Positions 19,505 to 27,609 of a stretch of DNA of 64,000 bases are shown here, piece by piece. Both the position numbers and the translations under genes were made by a program. The notes under the pieces are model-generated. The model had not been told where the DNA came from. It saw only the letters and a program-made list of their open reading frames with translations, and made no database searches. The DNA lies in NCBI GenBank assembly GCA_013200995.1, contig CP053688.1, positions 2,418,001 to 2,482,000 of the forward strand. Reading direction: 5' to 3'. This stretch comes from Arthrobacter citreus (GTDB lineage: Bacteria; Bacillota; Bacilli; Bacillales; Bacillaceae_G). The number at the start of each line of letters is the position of its first letter. Position 1 is the stretch's first letter.

Positions 19505-20425
19505 ATGAATATTGAAAGATTGAACTATATCTATGAAGTTTCGAAAACAGGGTCCATTTCGATCGCAGCACGAAACCAACATGTTACACAATCTACAATC
19601 AGTCAAGCAATTACTAACATTGAGAAAGAATTAGGGGTTACTCTCTTTACTCGATCGAAACATGGTACAATACTTACATTTGAAGGAAAAAAATTAATGA
19701 TACAAGTTAAAGAACTTTTGGATAAGGCTGATGAGTTGAGGAAAAATGCACATCATTTCCATGAAGAACTGAGTGGTGTCTTGCGAATCGCTGCAATACC
19801 AGGGTTCATGACGATTATATTAAGAGTTTTTGCTAATTTTAGAAAAGAGCATCCTAAGGTTCAATTAAATATTGCAGAAAAAAACTCGAAAGAAATTCTA
19901 GAAGCAGTCAATTACAACAAACTTGATATCGGACTTATTAATTTCTTCGACAATTTCTCGCAGAAAATAAATAACATTCCCTTTGAATTACTATACAATA
20001 GTCACGTACGAATTTGCGTCAGTAAAAACTCACGTTTGGCAATGAAAGAATCGATTAAGATTACAGATTTAGAAAATGAAGCAATTGTCTTGTATGAAGA
20101 TGATTTCATTCTTTCATTTACAAAGAATTTAATGGAGAAATTCGACTTAAAACTTTTATTTGTAACAAATAATGTAGATGCAATTCGAGCTGCCGTTAAG
20201 GAGGAAATTGCTATTACACTTGTAACGGATAACTCGATTATCGATGAAATGACGATATTAAACGGTGAAATTATTTCCATACCAATTGAAAATATTGCTT
20301 CTTCTTATGTCCCTTTTGGACTAGTTCGGTCCAATAATAAAAAAGCCGCTTTGATCACTGATAAATTTACTGATTACTTAAAAAAAGAATTGCATTCGTT
20401 TGAACAAACATTTCAGTTCAATTAA
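19505..20425 (+). CDS. LysR-family transcriptional regulator (paired with cupin)
   Basis: A 306-residue LysR-type regulator starting MNIERLNYIYEVSK. The preferred ATG has GATGGGAT upstream; an in-frame ATG 42 bp earlier lacks a good site. The helix-turn-helix covers ISIAARNQHVTQSTISQAI (about residues 16-35). The N-terminus closely resembles the regulators at 4705 and 10538, so it is probably a third member of the same local family. It is divergent from the cupin gene and its likely regulator. Confidence 0.92.
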   Translation: MNIERLNYIYEVSKTGSISIAARNQHVTQSTISQAITNIEKELGVTLFTRSKHGTILTFEGKKLMIQVKELLDKADELRKNAHHFHEELSGVLRIAAIPGFMTIILRVFANFRKEHPKVQLNIAEKNSKEILEAVNYNKLDIGLINFFDNFSQKINNIPFELLYNSHVRICVSKNSRLAMKESIKITDLENEAIVLYEDDFILSFTKNLMEKFDLKLLFVTNNVDAIRAAVKEEIAITLVTDNSIIDEMTILNGEIISIPIENIASSYVPFGLVRSNNKKAALITDKFTDYLKKELHSFEQTFQFN

Positions 20426-20465
20426 GCCTAGTAAATTCACCGGTAGTTGAAATTTTGCAGACCAA

Positions 20466-20633
20466 TTTACTACTATATTAACAATTGCTTACTACATATT
20501 AAACAAAAGAGTCGCCTCTATTTTATTTGGTGCCAACTACTTTGATAAACAAAAAAAAGAAATTGTTACCAAGCAATCTATTAAACGATTAGAGAATCTT
20601 GGATGTAAAGTGCCAATCAAAGCAATAGCTTAA
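20466..20633 (+). pseudogene. Remnant of the C-terminus of an IS110-family transposase
   Basis: An open frame bounded by an upstream stop encodes TTILTIAYYILNKRVASILF and then GANYFDKQKKEIVTKQSIKR, ending LENLGCKVPIKAIA. This looks like the extreme C-terminus of IS110/IS1111-type transposases (the AYYIL...LGANYFD...KRLE.LG pattern). There is no start and no catalytic DEDD domain. It is a relic directly after the LysR gene. Family assignment is from memory of the pattern. Confidence 0.55.
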
Positions 20634-20649
20634 CTATTTGTACATTCAT

Positions 20650-20689
20650 AAAAAAAGACCTATTTTAAAAAATGAAATGGGTCTAGTTT
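20650..20689 (-). terminator. Intrinsic terminator of the amine oxidase gene
   Basis: On the minus strand AGACCCATTT pairs with AAATAGGTCT and is followed by TTTTTTT. It lies 59 bp past the amine oxidase stop. Confidence 0.85.
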
Positions 20690-20747
20690 CATAATGCCAA
20701 AAAAGTGTAATGATTAATTTATATTTTCAGGATATGGTATTAAGAAT

Positions 20748-22211
20748 CTATCTATTATTAACTTCATACGCTGTTCTAACTCCTGCTTCAATTGCACCTT
20801 GAATCCATCCTGGTGTCGTTGACGAATGTGATCCTGCGAAATGAATTCTTCCTTCTGGTGTACCAATAAACTGACCAAACTCTTTAATTTGGTCGGGTTT
20901 ATACATGACAAAAGCTCCTCCAGCATAAGGAAATTCTGACCAATTATGCGAGTATCCTATTAAAAAATCTGAAAACACTTGATCTCCAAATATAAATGAG
21001 AGATTATTCAAAGCAATTTTTATCCGTTCTGCCTGTGTCATATTATCCCAAATACTAGAATCATCTTCCCATGTATAACTAGCTAGCATAATCCCAGTAT
21101 CATCCGCCGACCCTTGACCATGACTAGGAAAATAGGCAAACTTGATTGGTAAATCTGTTGTTAATTTACCACCATTTAATCCATATTTTTCCCAAAATCT
21201 CGTTTTAAATTGAAGACCTATTTTGGTTGAATTTGCATAATGGATCTTTCTTATAACATTTCTCTTTTCATATGAAACAGACTCATAAGGTAGTAAATCT
21301 ATGAAATTCAATAAAGTATAAGGAACTGTAGAAATTACAAAATCACTTGTAAGTTGATGTTCAGTATTAAGTATTTGATTTTCTGTATAAATCGTTACGT
21401 TCGATTCTTGTTGTATAATTTTTTTCACTCTTTGATTTGTAATAATATCGTCTTTAAGTTGTGGTAAAAATCCATTAATAAGATGATCCGTTCCCCCTGT
21501 AATTTCATAAAGTTTTAGATCCTTAGTTAGGAGTACTAAAACTTCTCTTAATATTGCAGTAAATGCAAGTTCAGAAAATCCTTCCAATCCAACCATTGTT
21601 TCTATCATATTGATTGCTTCAGCTGATAAGGATACACCAACAGGGTTATATCTTAAAAATTGATACATTGAATACTGATCATACATTTGAACAACTTTTT
21701 CCCAATTCTTCTCAGGATTTTGGTTTATATAATCAATGACTGGACTAACTGCTAATAATAGTAATTCTGATGCCGTTTTTCCTTTTTCACTAGGGCTAAC
21801 ATTATAATTTAACTGGTCTGGATTTGTTCCATAATTTTTTTCATTTGTTAATACATTATTGATGTAAATCAAATCATTAGGTGTACTATTTATAAATTCA
21901 TTTACATGCAAATTAAATTTTTTTATATACTCAATTACTAAATAATGGAATGAAGGTATACGCATTGCCCCAAGATCTATATATTGATTATTTATAAAAG
22001 GTTCCCTTTTTGTGTATATCCTCCCCCCGATTCTGTTATTTGCCTCAATAATAGTAACCTTATGCCCGGCTTCTTTTAAAAGTGAAGCAGCAACTAAACC
22101 GGAAATTCCTGCACCAATTACGGTGACATGTTTCGGGGAATTCGTTTTTTGTAATCCATTTTGAATTATGTAAATCATTTGATCCATTGAAAGCAGTAAC
22201 TTTTGAATCAA
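20748..22211 (-). CDS. Flavin-containing amine oxidase / L-amino-acid oxidase-like protein
   Basis: An FAD-dependent oxidase of about 487 residues from a TTG start favoured by AGAGGTGAG just upstream; an ATG 51 bp earlier has no such site. The dinucleotide-binding motif is VTVIGAGISGLVAAS. It is followed by EANNRIGGRI and later GAMRIP, all typical of the monoamine/L-amino-acid oxidase family. The C-terminal FAD motif reads IHFAGSHSSTTPGWIQGA, with Ser where many relatives have Glu. It would oxidise an amine or amino acid to an imine, releasing H2O2. A glutathione peroxidase gene lies directly upstream on the same strand, which may be more than chance. Substrate unknown. Confidence 0.85.
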   Translation of the reverse strand: MIQKLLLSMDQMIYIIQNGLQKTNSPKHVTVIGAGISGLVAASLLKEAGHKVTIIEANNRIGGRIYTKREPFINNQYIDLGAMRIPSFHYLVIEYIKKFNLHVNEFINSTPNDLIYINNVLTNEKNYGTNPDQLNYNVSPSEKGKTASELLLLAVSPVIDYINQNPEKNWEKVVQMYDQYSMYQFLRYNPVGVSLSAEAINMIETMVGLEGFSELAFTAILREVLVLLTKDLKLYEITGGTDHLINGFLPQLKDDIITNQRVKKIIQQESNVTIYTENQILNTEHQLTSDFVISTVPYTLLNFIDLLPYESVSYEKRNVIRKIHYANSTKIGLQFKTRFWEKYGLNGGKLTTDLPIKFAYFPSHGQGSADDTGIMLASYTWEDDSSIWDNMTQAERIKIALNNLSFIFGDQVFSDFLIGYSHNWSEFPYAGGAFVMYKPDQIKEFGQFIGTPEGRIHFAGSHSSTTPGWIQGAIEAGVRTAYEVNNR

Positions 22212-22350
22212 AGATCTCACCTCTTCTTCTAAAAGAATAAATATCAATAAAATGTTATGCAATTGTAAGTTGAGATAGAATTTCAGGAATTATTTCTTTT
22301 ATTTTACAAATTAGAAGTAAATCCTTATTTATCTAATCTGTCAGTTTGCA

Positions 22351-22410
22351 AAAAAAATAGACTGCTGAAGCAGTCTATCGTTGTACAACTAACGGGTATG
22401 TTAGTTTGAA
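22351..22410. repeat. Hairpin repeat, copy 1
   Basis: A perfect 9-bp stem ATAGACTGC / GCAGTCTAT leads into TCGTTGTACAACTAAC and a TTAGTTTGAA end. It aligns with 23649-23705, which shares TAGTCTATCGTTGT.CAACTAA and TTAGTT.GAA. It lies in the 400-bp gap between glutathione peroxidase and amine oxidase, where no gene was seen. Confidence 0.5.
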
Positions 22411-22560
22411 TAAGGTTTTTATATAAATATTTAGCCTCTGTTAATGTTTATCTTACCGTTGGAAATATGAACAATCTTATAATTAGAATAAATTGAAATG
22501 AAACAACAGGCCAACACCTCTTTTGACTTTTTAACTTTAGTGGGTAATAATCGTAAACGA

Positions 22561-22600
22561 AAAAAACCGACTTAACCGATGAACTGGGTGAAGTCGGGGA
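22561..22600 (-). terminator. Intrinsic terminator of the glutathione peroxidase gene
   Basis: On the minus strand CCGACTT...CC pairs with GG...AAGTCGG, followed by TTTTTTTCG. It starts 10 bp past the stop. Confidence 0.8.
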
Positions 22601-22609
22601 GTATCTATT

Positions 22610-23089
22610 TTACTTTTTTAGTAACTTTTTAATTTGCATTTCAATCTTTAGAGGTTTGGTCGCAGGTGAAAAGCGCTTCACGACATGCCCTTTTGCATCA
22701 ACTAGAAATTTTGTGAAGTTCCACTTAATGCGTGAACCTAGAAATCCCGGCGCTTCTTGCTTCAAATACTTGTATAGTGGGTCAGCATCCATCCCATTTA
22801 CATCAATTTTTCCAAGAAGAGGAAATGTTACTCCGAAGTTAAGCTGGCAAGTCTGTGCCATGTCACCGTCATTTACCGGCTCTTGATTCTTAAACTGATT
22901 ACATGGGAAGCCCAGAACAACTAGCCCATCATTCTGATAAGTCTCATGCAATTGCTGTAACTCATTAAACTGAGGAGCCAAGCCGCATTTGGTTGCCGTA
23001 TTGACAATCAGAAGTACTTTGCCACGAAAATCTCCCATTGACTTTTTTTCACCACTAGCCGTTTTTACGTTGAATTCGTATACGTTCAT
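22610..23089 (-). CDS. bsaA: Glutathione peroxidase-family thiol peroxidase
   Basis: A 159-residue peroxidase of the GPx family, the usual length. The peroxidatic Cys35 lies in NTATKCGLAPQ, where animal enzymes have selenocysteine. The conserved FPCNQF block contains the second Cys typical of thioredoxin-dependent bacterial members, and KWNFTKFLV supplies the Trp/Asn of the catalytic tetrad. It reduces hydroperoxides in the cytoplasm, most likely with thioredoxin rather than glutathione. GGGGAT precedes the ATG. The gene lies upstream of the H2O2-producing amine oxidase on the same strand, but a terminator separates them. The bsaA/gpo name follows B. subtilis usage. Confidence 0.9.
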   Translation of the reverse strand: MNVYEFNVKTASGEKKSMGDFRGKVLLIVNTATKCGLAPQFNELQQLHETYQNDGLVVLGFPCNQFKNQEPVNDGDMAQTCQLNFGVTFPLLGKIDVNGMDADPLYKYLKQEAPGFLGSRIKWNFTKFLVDAKGHVVKRFSPATKPLKIEMQIKKLLKK

Positions 23090-23728
23090 ATAAAGTTATC
23101 CCCTGCCAATATCTAAAATTTGTTTTTTTATCGTCGCGATTCTAAAGATATTTTTTTCTATATTTTTCTGGAAATTTGGCAAAACAACTTGTTTTAAAGT
23201 AAATCTAGGTGAATACACCAAAAATAATATTAATGTTATCATTTACCCTTAGCAGATTCGGATTCTATTAATTTAATATAGTTTTTTTCCAAATTAATAA
23301 ACATTTTAATCAGAGCCTATATTTATTATATTTTTAGGCTGTTCTAAGGCTCCTATTCCAATAACGCTTTCATTCTTTGCATTAATTTATCTTCTTAATG
23401 AACGGGATCTTAGTTTAATGAATGTTTATATATCCTGTATAATAAATGAGTATGAGAAAGACTGCAACCAACAGTTTGATAGAATCTGTTTAATAACTTA
23501 TATATTATAAAAAAATGTTTAAAAAAGATTAATTGTTTTAGAATCATATAGTAATTAATGTGGGAAATATGGATAGGCGTATTTAAAAAAGCTAGCCCAT
23601 GTCTTTATATTAGCCTTTCTTATTGAACTAACTTCCCAGTTAGTTCAACAAAAAAGGCACGAAGTAGTCTATCGTTGTTCAACTAAATCATGCTTTAGTT
23701 GAACTAGATTCATTATTTTTTTCTCTAT
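23090..23728. other. 640-bp intergenic region
   Basis: No gene was found. It is AT-rich and contains the paired hairpins at 23623-23704. The rest has no conserved motif that I recognise. Confidence 0.5.
23623..23704. repeat. Double-hairpin repeat, copy 2
   Basis: The first hairpin has 11-bp arms TTGAACTAACT / AGTTAGTTCAA with a TCCC loop (23623-23648). The second has 11-bp arms GTTCAACTAAA / TTTAGTTGAAC (23677-23704). Between them lies AAAAAAGGCACGAAGTAGTC, related to copy 1 at 22351. The two stems share near-identical sequence, so alternative pairing between hairpins is possible. Confidence 0.6.
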
Positions 23729-24160
23729 TTAATTCAATTGTTTCCTAAGTTTTTTAATACACTTTAAAATTGATTCTCTATTTTTAGCACTCTTAATCCA
23801 CGAGGGAAGTCTACTAGCTAAACTTCGATTAATGTTAGGTAATTGTTCTCTTATGCTTGCACTCACATAATACTCTAAAAAATCGAGATGCTCATTATTA
23901 TAAGCCCATAGTGTATTGCTACAGCAACTAGTTTTTAACCATAGACTTACTCCACAAAACTCAGGTCCACCGTAACTTGCAATAGGTGAAACAGCAACTA
24001 ATCCGCACTTTTCACAAACCAACTTTGGAATTGATTTAAAAGGTTCCCAGGTCATGTTAGCACAATTATTGCAACGTGGACATTCCACGAGAACATTATC
24101 AACAAACTCAAAAATAGTTTCTCCAGCATCATTGAACCTTGATATTTCCAATTGTATCAA
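23729..24160 (-). CDS. Uncharacterised zinc-ribbon protein
   Basis: A 143-residue protein of unknown function. A four-Cys zinc ribbon is evident: CPRCNNC near residue 29 and CEKCG near 53. The middle part (GPEFCGVSLWLKTSC, then NEHLDFLEYYV) resembles a group of small uncharacterised Firmicute proteins that pair a ribbon with an alpha-helical tail (SLASRLPSWIKSAKNRES). It has no membrane segment, so it is probably cytoplasmic. The hairpin repeat follows it, with no obvious operon partner. Confidence 0.7.
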   Translation of the reverse strand: MIQLEISRFNDAGETIFEFVDNVLVECPRCNNCANMTWEPFKSIPKLVCEKCGLVAVSPIASYGGPEFCGVSLWLKTSCCSNTLWAYNNEHLDFLEYYVSASIREQLPNINRSLASRLPSWIKSAKNRESILKCIKKLRKQLN

Positions 24161-24278
24161 TCCCTTCGATCTTAAGAATTTAACTTATATGATACTATAA
24201 TTTTTTTATTGAAAATTATTGACAAACTATTAGCTGGTTTAGTTGCATAAGTTATTTCCCACCTAAATAGACATAATG

Positions 24279-24701
24279 CTACTTTTCGTAATTCAAGAGT
24301 TCTTCCAATTCTTTTGAAAGCTTTTTGTTCAACATGACATAACTTTGTTTATCATTGTCTCCTATCAATACAGCTTTGTTGATATCATTGTGGAACCATA
24401 TTTCATACTCGTAGAGCTTTTCAGGCATATTTTTCTCTTCTTCATAGAATAATGTTGCTTTAAAGTCTGCTATTCGTTTACTTTTTACTGCAACGTTTTC
24501 TTCCCATTTAATTTTACTGAAAAAACGCTCTATTTTTTCAAGTTTCTTCTTATCTGTAACTATTTCTGTATCCGAATATGTTCCGTTTGCACTCATCTTT
24601 ATGTACTCAATTCTCGTTAAATTCTTTTGTTTGTTAATACACCCCAATAGAGTGCATACGAGTAAAATCAATACAAAACCAACTAAGCACCTTTTCCTCA
24701 T
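24279..24701 (-). CDS. Putative lipoprotein
   Basis: A small lipoprotein of 140 residues from the preferred start MRKRC; an upstream in-frame ATG adds seven residues but sits on the likely ribosome site. A hydrophobic signal segment ends in the lipobox LLGC (about residue 21 of the preferred form). The mature part is charged, with a strand-rich pattern (YEYEIWFHNDINKAVLIGDN). It resembles small Bacillus lipoproteins of the DUF5301 kind, but I cannot assign it with certainty. Anchored outside the cytoplasmic membrane; role unknown. Confidence 0.7.
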   Translation of the reverse strand: MRKRCLVGFVLILLVCTLLGCINKQKNLTRIEYIKMSANGTYSDTEIVTDKKKLEKIERFFSKIKWEENVAVKSKRIADFKATLFYEEEKNMPEKLYEYEIWFHNDINKAVLIGDNDKQSYVMLNKKLSKELEELLNYEK

Positions 24702-25003
24702 AATATCCCTCCTGACTCTCATCTCGATTAAATCATAAATTTCGATTGTGGGATTTGAAAATTTGTTTGATGCCGTGTAGATGATATTCTGTTATACATC
24801 ATCTCTACGATATTCGAAATACTCATATCAAATTCCTCCCTCTTAATCGGTCAAAGTCATGTTTCACGTCGCCTAAACTTAAATTTCTTATTTAACTAAA
24901 CTGCCTTTCGTTGCATAAGAAATTATACTAACTTTTTATATCAATAAAGGATTTCTGCCCCATAAAACTGTTACCTTATAAATTATGTACTGTTATAAAA
25001 CAA
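24702..25003. other. Intergenic DNA left of the integrated element
   Basis: No gene seen. It is AT-rich sequence between the lipoprotein start and the original tRNA terminator. A fragment around 24900-24920 (AACTGCCTTTCGTTGC) faintly resembles the hairpin repeats to the left, but not enough to call. Confidence 0.4.
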
Positions 25004-25030
25004 AAAACCTCTTGATATACAAGAGGTTTT
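25004..25030 (-). terminator. Terminator behind the displaced tRNA 3' half
   Basis: A perfect 11-bp stem AAAACCTCTTG / CAAGAGGTTTT with a 5-nt loop is followed (minus strand) by a T-rich tract. It lies directly downstream of the tRNA-like 3' half at 25035-25082. It is probably the chromosomal tRNA terminator before the element inserted. Confidence 0.8.
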
Positions 25031-25034
25031 GGTA

Positions 25035-25082
25035 TGAACCCAGCTGGACTTGAACCAGCGACCCCTACCCTGTCAAAGTAGG
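25035..25082 (-). pseudogene. Orphan 3' half of a tRNA (left attachment site)
   Basis: Read on the minus strand this is an anticodon arm with GAC (CTACT-TTGACAG-GGTAG), a variable loop, a perfect T-arm (GCTGG TTCAAGT CCAGC) and the acceptor strand TGGGTTC plus A. No D-arm or 5' acceptor strand is present upstream. It shares the 19-bp core with the intact tRNA-Val at 33625-33697. It is the tRNA remnant left at the far end of an integrated element. Confidence 0.8.
25058..25076. repeat. Attachment-site core, left copy
   Basis: GCGACCCCTACCCTGTCAA is identical to 33648-33666; with one mismatch the match extends another 5 bp (GTAG at its end). The core covers the 3' side of the anticodon loop through the variable region of tRNA-Val, a common target of tyrosine recombinases. 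Confidence 0.85.
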
Positions 25083-25192
25083 ATACCACTATTAATATAG
25101 TAAATTGGCCAGTTTTTTTATGTATTAGATTGTTGATATACCAATCTTTATATGTGTTTATGTGTATCGAAATGTAACTATTGTTATTAGAG

Positions 25193-25216
25193 TTTATCCC
25201 CTTGACTATCCCCACA
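25193..25216 (+). repeat. Inner end repeat, left copy
   Basis: TTTATCCCC, 3 nt, then ACTATCCCCACA. A matching unit lies in the same orientation at 33563-33586 near the right end. Each copy contains two TATCCCC half-units 12 bp apart, on either side of the attachment core in the circular form. A candidate recombinase or excisionase binding site. Confidence 0.5.
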
Positions 25217-25279
25217 TTCTATATACCCTCTAAAAATATATATAAATAAAATAACTTTAAATTGGCTTGTTGTGTTCAA

Positions 25280-25399
25280 TTCCCTAGTTTCCCCCGGGTA
25301 AGAAAACGTTCCCCACTTTCCCCAGTAGCAAGCAAAACACTGGTATATCAATGTTTTTACCGGGGAAAACCACTTCCCTAGTACTTCCCCACTTTCCCC
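25280..25399 (+). repeat. Left array of 15-bp iterons (candidate integrase arm sites)
   Basis: The copies are TTCCCTAGTTTCCCC at 25280-25294, TTCCCCACTTTCCCC at 25309-25323 and 25385-25399, and a partial TTCCCTAG at 25374-25381. A reverse-orientation partial, GGGGAAAAC, lies at 25362-25370. The consensus TTCCCYAVTTTCCCC appears in inverted orientation beside the right end. Symmetric arrays flanking the core fit arm-type sites for the integrase N-terminal domain; an origin or packaging site is an alternative. Confidence 0.6.
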
Positions 25400-25472
25400 A
25401 GTTGATAACTATCATGTAAAACACCCATATTTAACAGTATTAGTTACATAATATTCTTCTAATTACACACTA

Positions 25473-25500
25473 TTGTATACCCCCATAGGTATGTTATAAT
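25473..25500 (+). promoter_or_regulatory. terS-terL promoter with palindromic operator
   Basis: A -35-like TTGTAT (25473-25478) and an extended -10 TGTTATAAT (TATAAT at 25495-25500) are 16 bp apart. The spacer holds the palindrome ATACC-CCCATA-GGTAT (25477-25492), placed so a bound repressor would block polymerase. No copy of this palindrome occurs in the element's own xre-xis control region, so a different repressor may act here. Confidence 0.6.
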
Positions 25501-25538
25501 AAAACCATACTAAACTTATATGAATAGTGGTGATATAG

Positions 25539-26012
25539 ATGCGTTTAACTGATAAACAGGATTTATTTTGTAAGTATTACGCCTTGGGAATGTCTGGTGC
25601 TGAAGCTGTACGCCAGGCTGGATATGAACATAAAGCTCCGTGGGTAACGGCATACGATCTATTGAAGAAGCAACACATCAAGGACACCATAGAACAGTAC
25701 AAGGAAATGGGTGTAGTATATGACACTATCATTACAGAAAATGAAGTATTGCAGCTATTAAGCAAGATTGCACGTGGTGAAGTGAAAGATAAGGTCATGT
25801 CACCTACAGGCCAAGTAGTTACTAAAGAACCAGATACAAACACCAGATTAAAAGCTATGCAGGAACTACTTAAACGCTGGCCAGATGCCCTTAAAGCTAG
25901 TCAGATACAACGTAACCAAATTGAAGCGAATAAGCAGAATCCAGGTACAAAGATTGCCATTGTTATGGATAATATCAAAGACTTGTTAATCGAAAGTGGT
26001 GATGATGAATGA
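25539..26012 (+). CDS. terS: Phage terminase small subunit
   Basis: A 157-residue terminase small subunit of the common Terminase_2 type. The N-terminus LTDKQDLFCKYYALGMSGAE, continuing with VRQAGYE, is the DNA-binding helix-turn-helix signature (residues 3-30). The middle (TENEVLQLLSKIARGE, then DTNTRLKAMQELLKRW) is the oligomerisation region. The protein recognises the packaging site and recruits the large subunit. GGTGAT precedes the ATG. It overlaps terL by 4 bp (ATGA), implying coupled translation. In staphylococcal pathogenicity islands an island TerS redirects a helper's TerL. Here a dedicated TerL is provided as well. Confidence 0.9.
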   Translation: MRLTDKQDLFCKYYALGMSGAEAVRQAGYEHKAPWVTAYDLLKKQHIKDTIEQYKEMGVVYDTIITENEVLQLLSKIARGEVKDKVMSPTGQVVTKEPDTNTRLKAMQELLKRWPDALKASQIQRNQIEANKQNPGTKIAIVMDNIKDLLIESGDDE

Positions 26013-27457
26013 AGGAAGTAAAAGTAAATGGCGCTAAATTAGTAAAGAAGCATGCAGCGAAAACATTCTGGCCCATTTTCACCGCAGAACAAGAAGGCAT
26101 GAAGAATATATGGATGGCTGGCGGTCGTTCATCTGGTAAAACGAATGCAGCTTGCTTAAAGATACTATTGGCCATGTTATCCCCAGTAGACCCTGTTTTA
26201 GGACCAGCGAATTGCTTTGTATTCCAAAAGAATTTCGCACACATACGAAAGCAGTCATTTTCAGAAATGCAGCGTACAATTTCCAGATGTGGCTTCGATA
26301 CACTATTTAAAATCAGTTATAGTCCGTTAATGATTACCCGTGTCGATACAGGCAGCAGCATCTTCTTCATGGGTGCCGAAACAGTACAAAAGGTTAAAGG
26401 TACAGCCCCGGCGGTTGGCTATGTACACACAATATGGCTGGAAGAAGCGGATCAATTTGAAAGTATGGATGAAATTCTGGTCATCCGTTCAACACTATCA
26501 CGTTTCAATCCTAACGACCTAACGATGATACTAACAAATAACCCGCCAAAAGGCTGGTTTTCATGGGCAAATACCGAATATGAACGTGTAAAGATGGAAG
26601 ACCCAACATGGCTTACCCACTTCAGTACCTACTTAAATTTAAAGAAAAGTTGGTTATCTGAATCACAACTGGAAGCGATCGAACACACGAAGAAGGCAAA
26701 TCCATCTTATTTCCATTGGGCTTATCTTGGGGAAATTACAGAATCGGGTAGTGCCGTTTTTGATATGAATTTTATTAAAACAACAGATGAATCCATATTT
26801 AGAAAATATGAAATTACGATGATTGAACTAAGTTGCGACCCTGGATTTGCTGGTTCAGCCTGCGTAGTTACAGCCATTGCTTATCTAATCCCTACCGGCA
26901 TGAACAATCCTTACAGAATGACAATGCAACCTGGTTTAAGACGATATGAACCACCTATTAACGTACTATTAGATGTTTATTACTTTGATCCTAAAGTAGA
27001 AAGTATCCATCCCACTTCTATATTCTTTGCAGATCAATTTGAAAAGTTTGCAAATAAATTAGAAAAAAAATACCGTGCTAGAGTGAATTATACAATGACG
27101 ATTGATCCCGCAGCAGCTGACATTAGGTTTCACTTAAATAATTTTACAAAATTTAGTACCATCTTACCGAATAAAAGTGATAAGTTAAAATTAATTGAAG
27201 CAACTAAATCTTACTTAGCCCAGGAACAGTTTTACGTATTGGATATTCCACAAAATAAAATTTTCATGCAGCAAATGTCCGCTTACAGTTGGAAAGAATC
27301 TGAAGGTCAATTTAGTGACATTCCTAAAGTCAACAAGGTATTTGACGACGTGTGTGATGCTTTTATTTATTGGGTAAATACAGCTGAGCGACAACATTCA
27401 ATCATTTCAAATTATCAGAATTATTCAATAGCTAAGAATAGTGGAAATCTGTTATAA
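26009..27457 (+). CDS. terL: Phage terminase large subunit (ATPase and nuclease)
   Basis: A 482-residue packaging motor of the PBSX/Terminase_3 type. The Walker A motif is GGRSSGKT (residues 38-45) and Walker B is TIWLEEAD (141-148). The C-terminal RNase H-fold nuclease keeps its acidic residues: Asp277 (LSCDPGFAG), Asp366 (MTIDPAAAD) and Asp450 (VFDDVCDAFIYW). The length matches complete relatives and nothing looks truncated. It pumps DNA into a procapsid and cuts the concatemer. No portal or capsid gene follows; a terminator comes 115 bp later and the next genes are on the opposite strand. A helper phage's procapsids would therefore be required, if it is used for packaging. Confidence 0.9.
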   Translation: MKEVKVNGAKLVKKHAAKTFWPIFTAEQEGMKNIWMAGGRSSGKTNAACLKILLAMLSPVDPVLGPANCFVFQKNFAHIRKQSFSEMQRTISRCGFDTLFKISYSPLMITRVDTGSSIFFMGAETVQKVKGTAPAVGYVHTIWLEEADQFESMDEILVIRSTLSRFNPNDLTMILTNNPPKGWFSWANTEYERVKMEDPTWLTHFSTYLNLKKSWLSESQLEAIEHTKKANPSYFHWAYLGEITESGSAVFDMNFIKTTDESIFRKYEITMIELSCDPGFAGSACVVTAIAYLIPTGMNNPYRMTMQPGLRRYEPPINVLLDVYYFDPKVESIHPTSIFFADQFEKFANKLEKKYRARVNYTMTIDPAAADIRFHLNNFTKFSTILPNKSDKLKLIEATKSYLAQEQFYVLDIPQNKIFMQQMSAYSWKESEGQFSDIPKVNKVFDDVCDAFIYWVNTAERQHSIISNYQNYSIAKNSGNLL

Positions 27458-27570
27458 TAAAGATACATCCTATTTAAATAAAAGGAATGTAATTTTCCTT
27501 TAAATTCTTTGCAAATGATTTAAAGTGCGTAATTTAATAGCTGTAATGATTAACCTCCTTTCATAATTAG

Positions 27571-27609
27571 AAAAGCCACCCCTTTAATTGGGAATGGCTC
27601 TTTTTTTTA
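27571..27609. terminator. Bidirectional terminator between terL and the replication operon
   Basis: Arms AGCCACCCC / GGGAATGGCT form an interrupted stem with TTTTTTTT on the right and AAAA on the left. It separates the convergent terS-terL and minus-strand operons. Confidence 0.75.

Noticed and set aside
25035..25082. Second complete tRNA gene at the left end
   Set aside because: Only the anticodon arm, T-arm and 3' acceptor strand exist; D-arm and 5' acceptor are missing.
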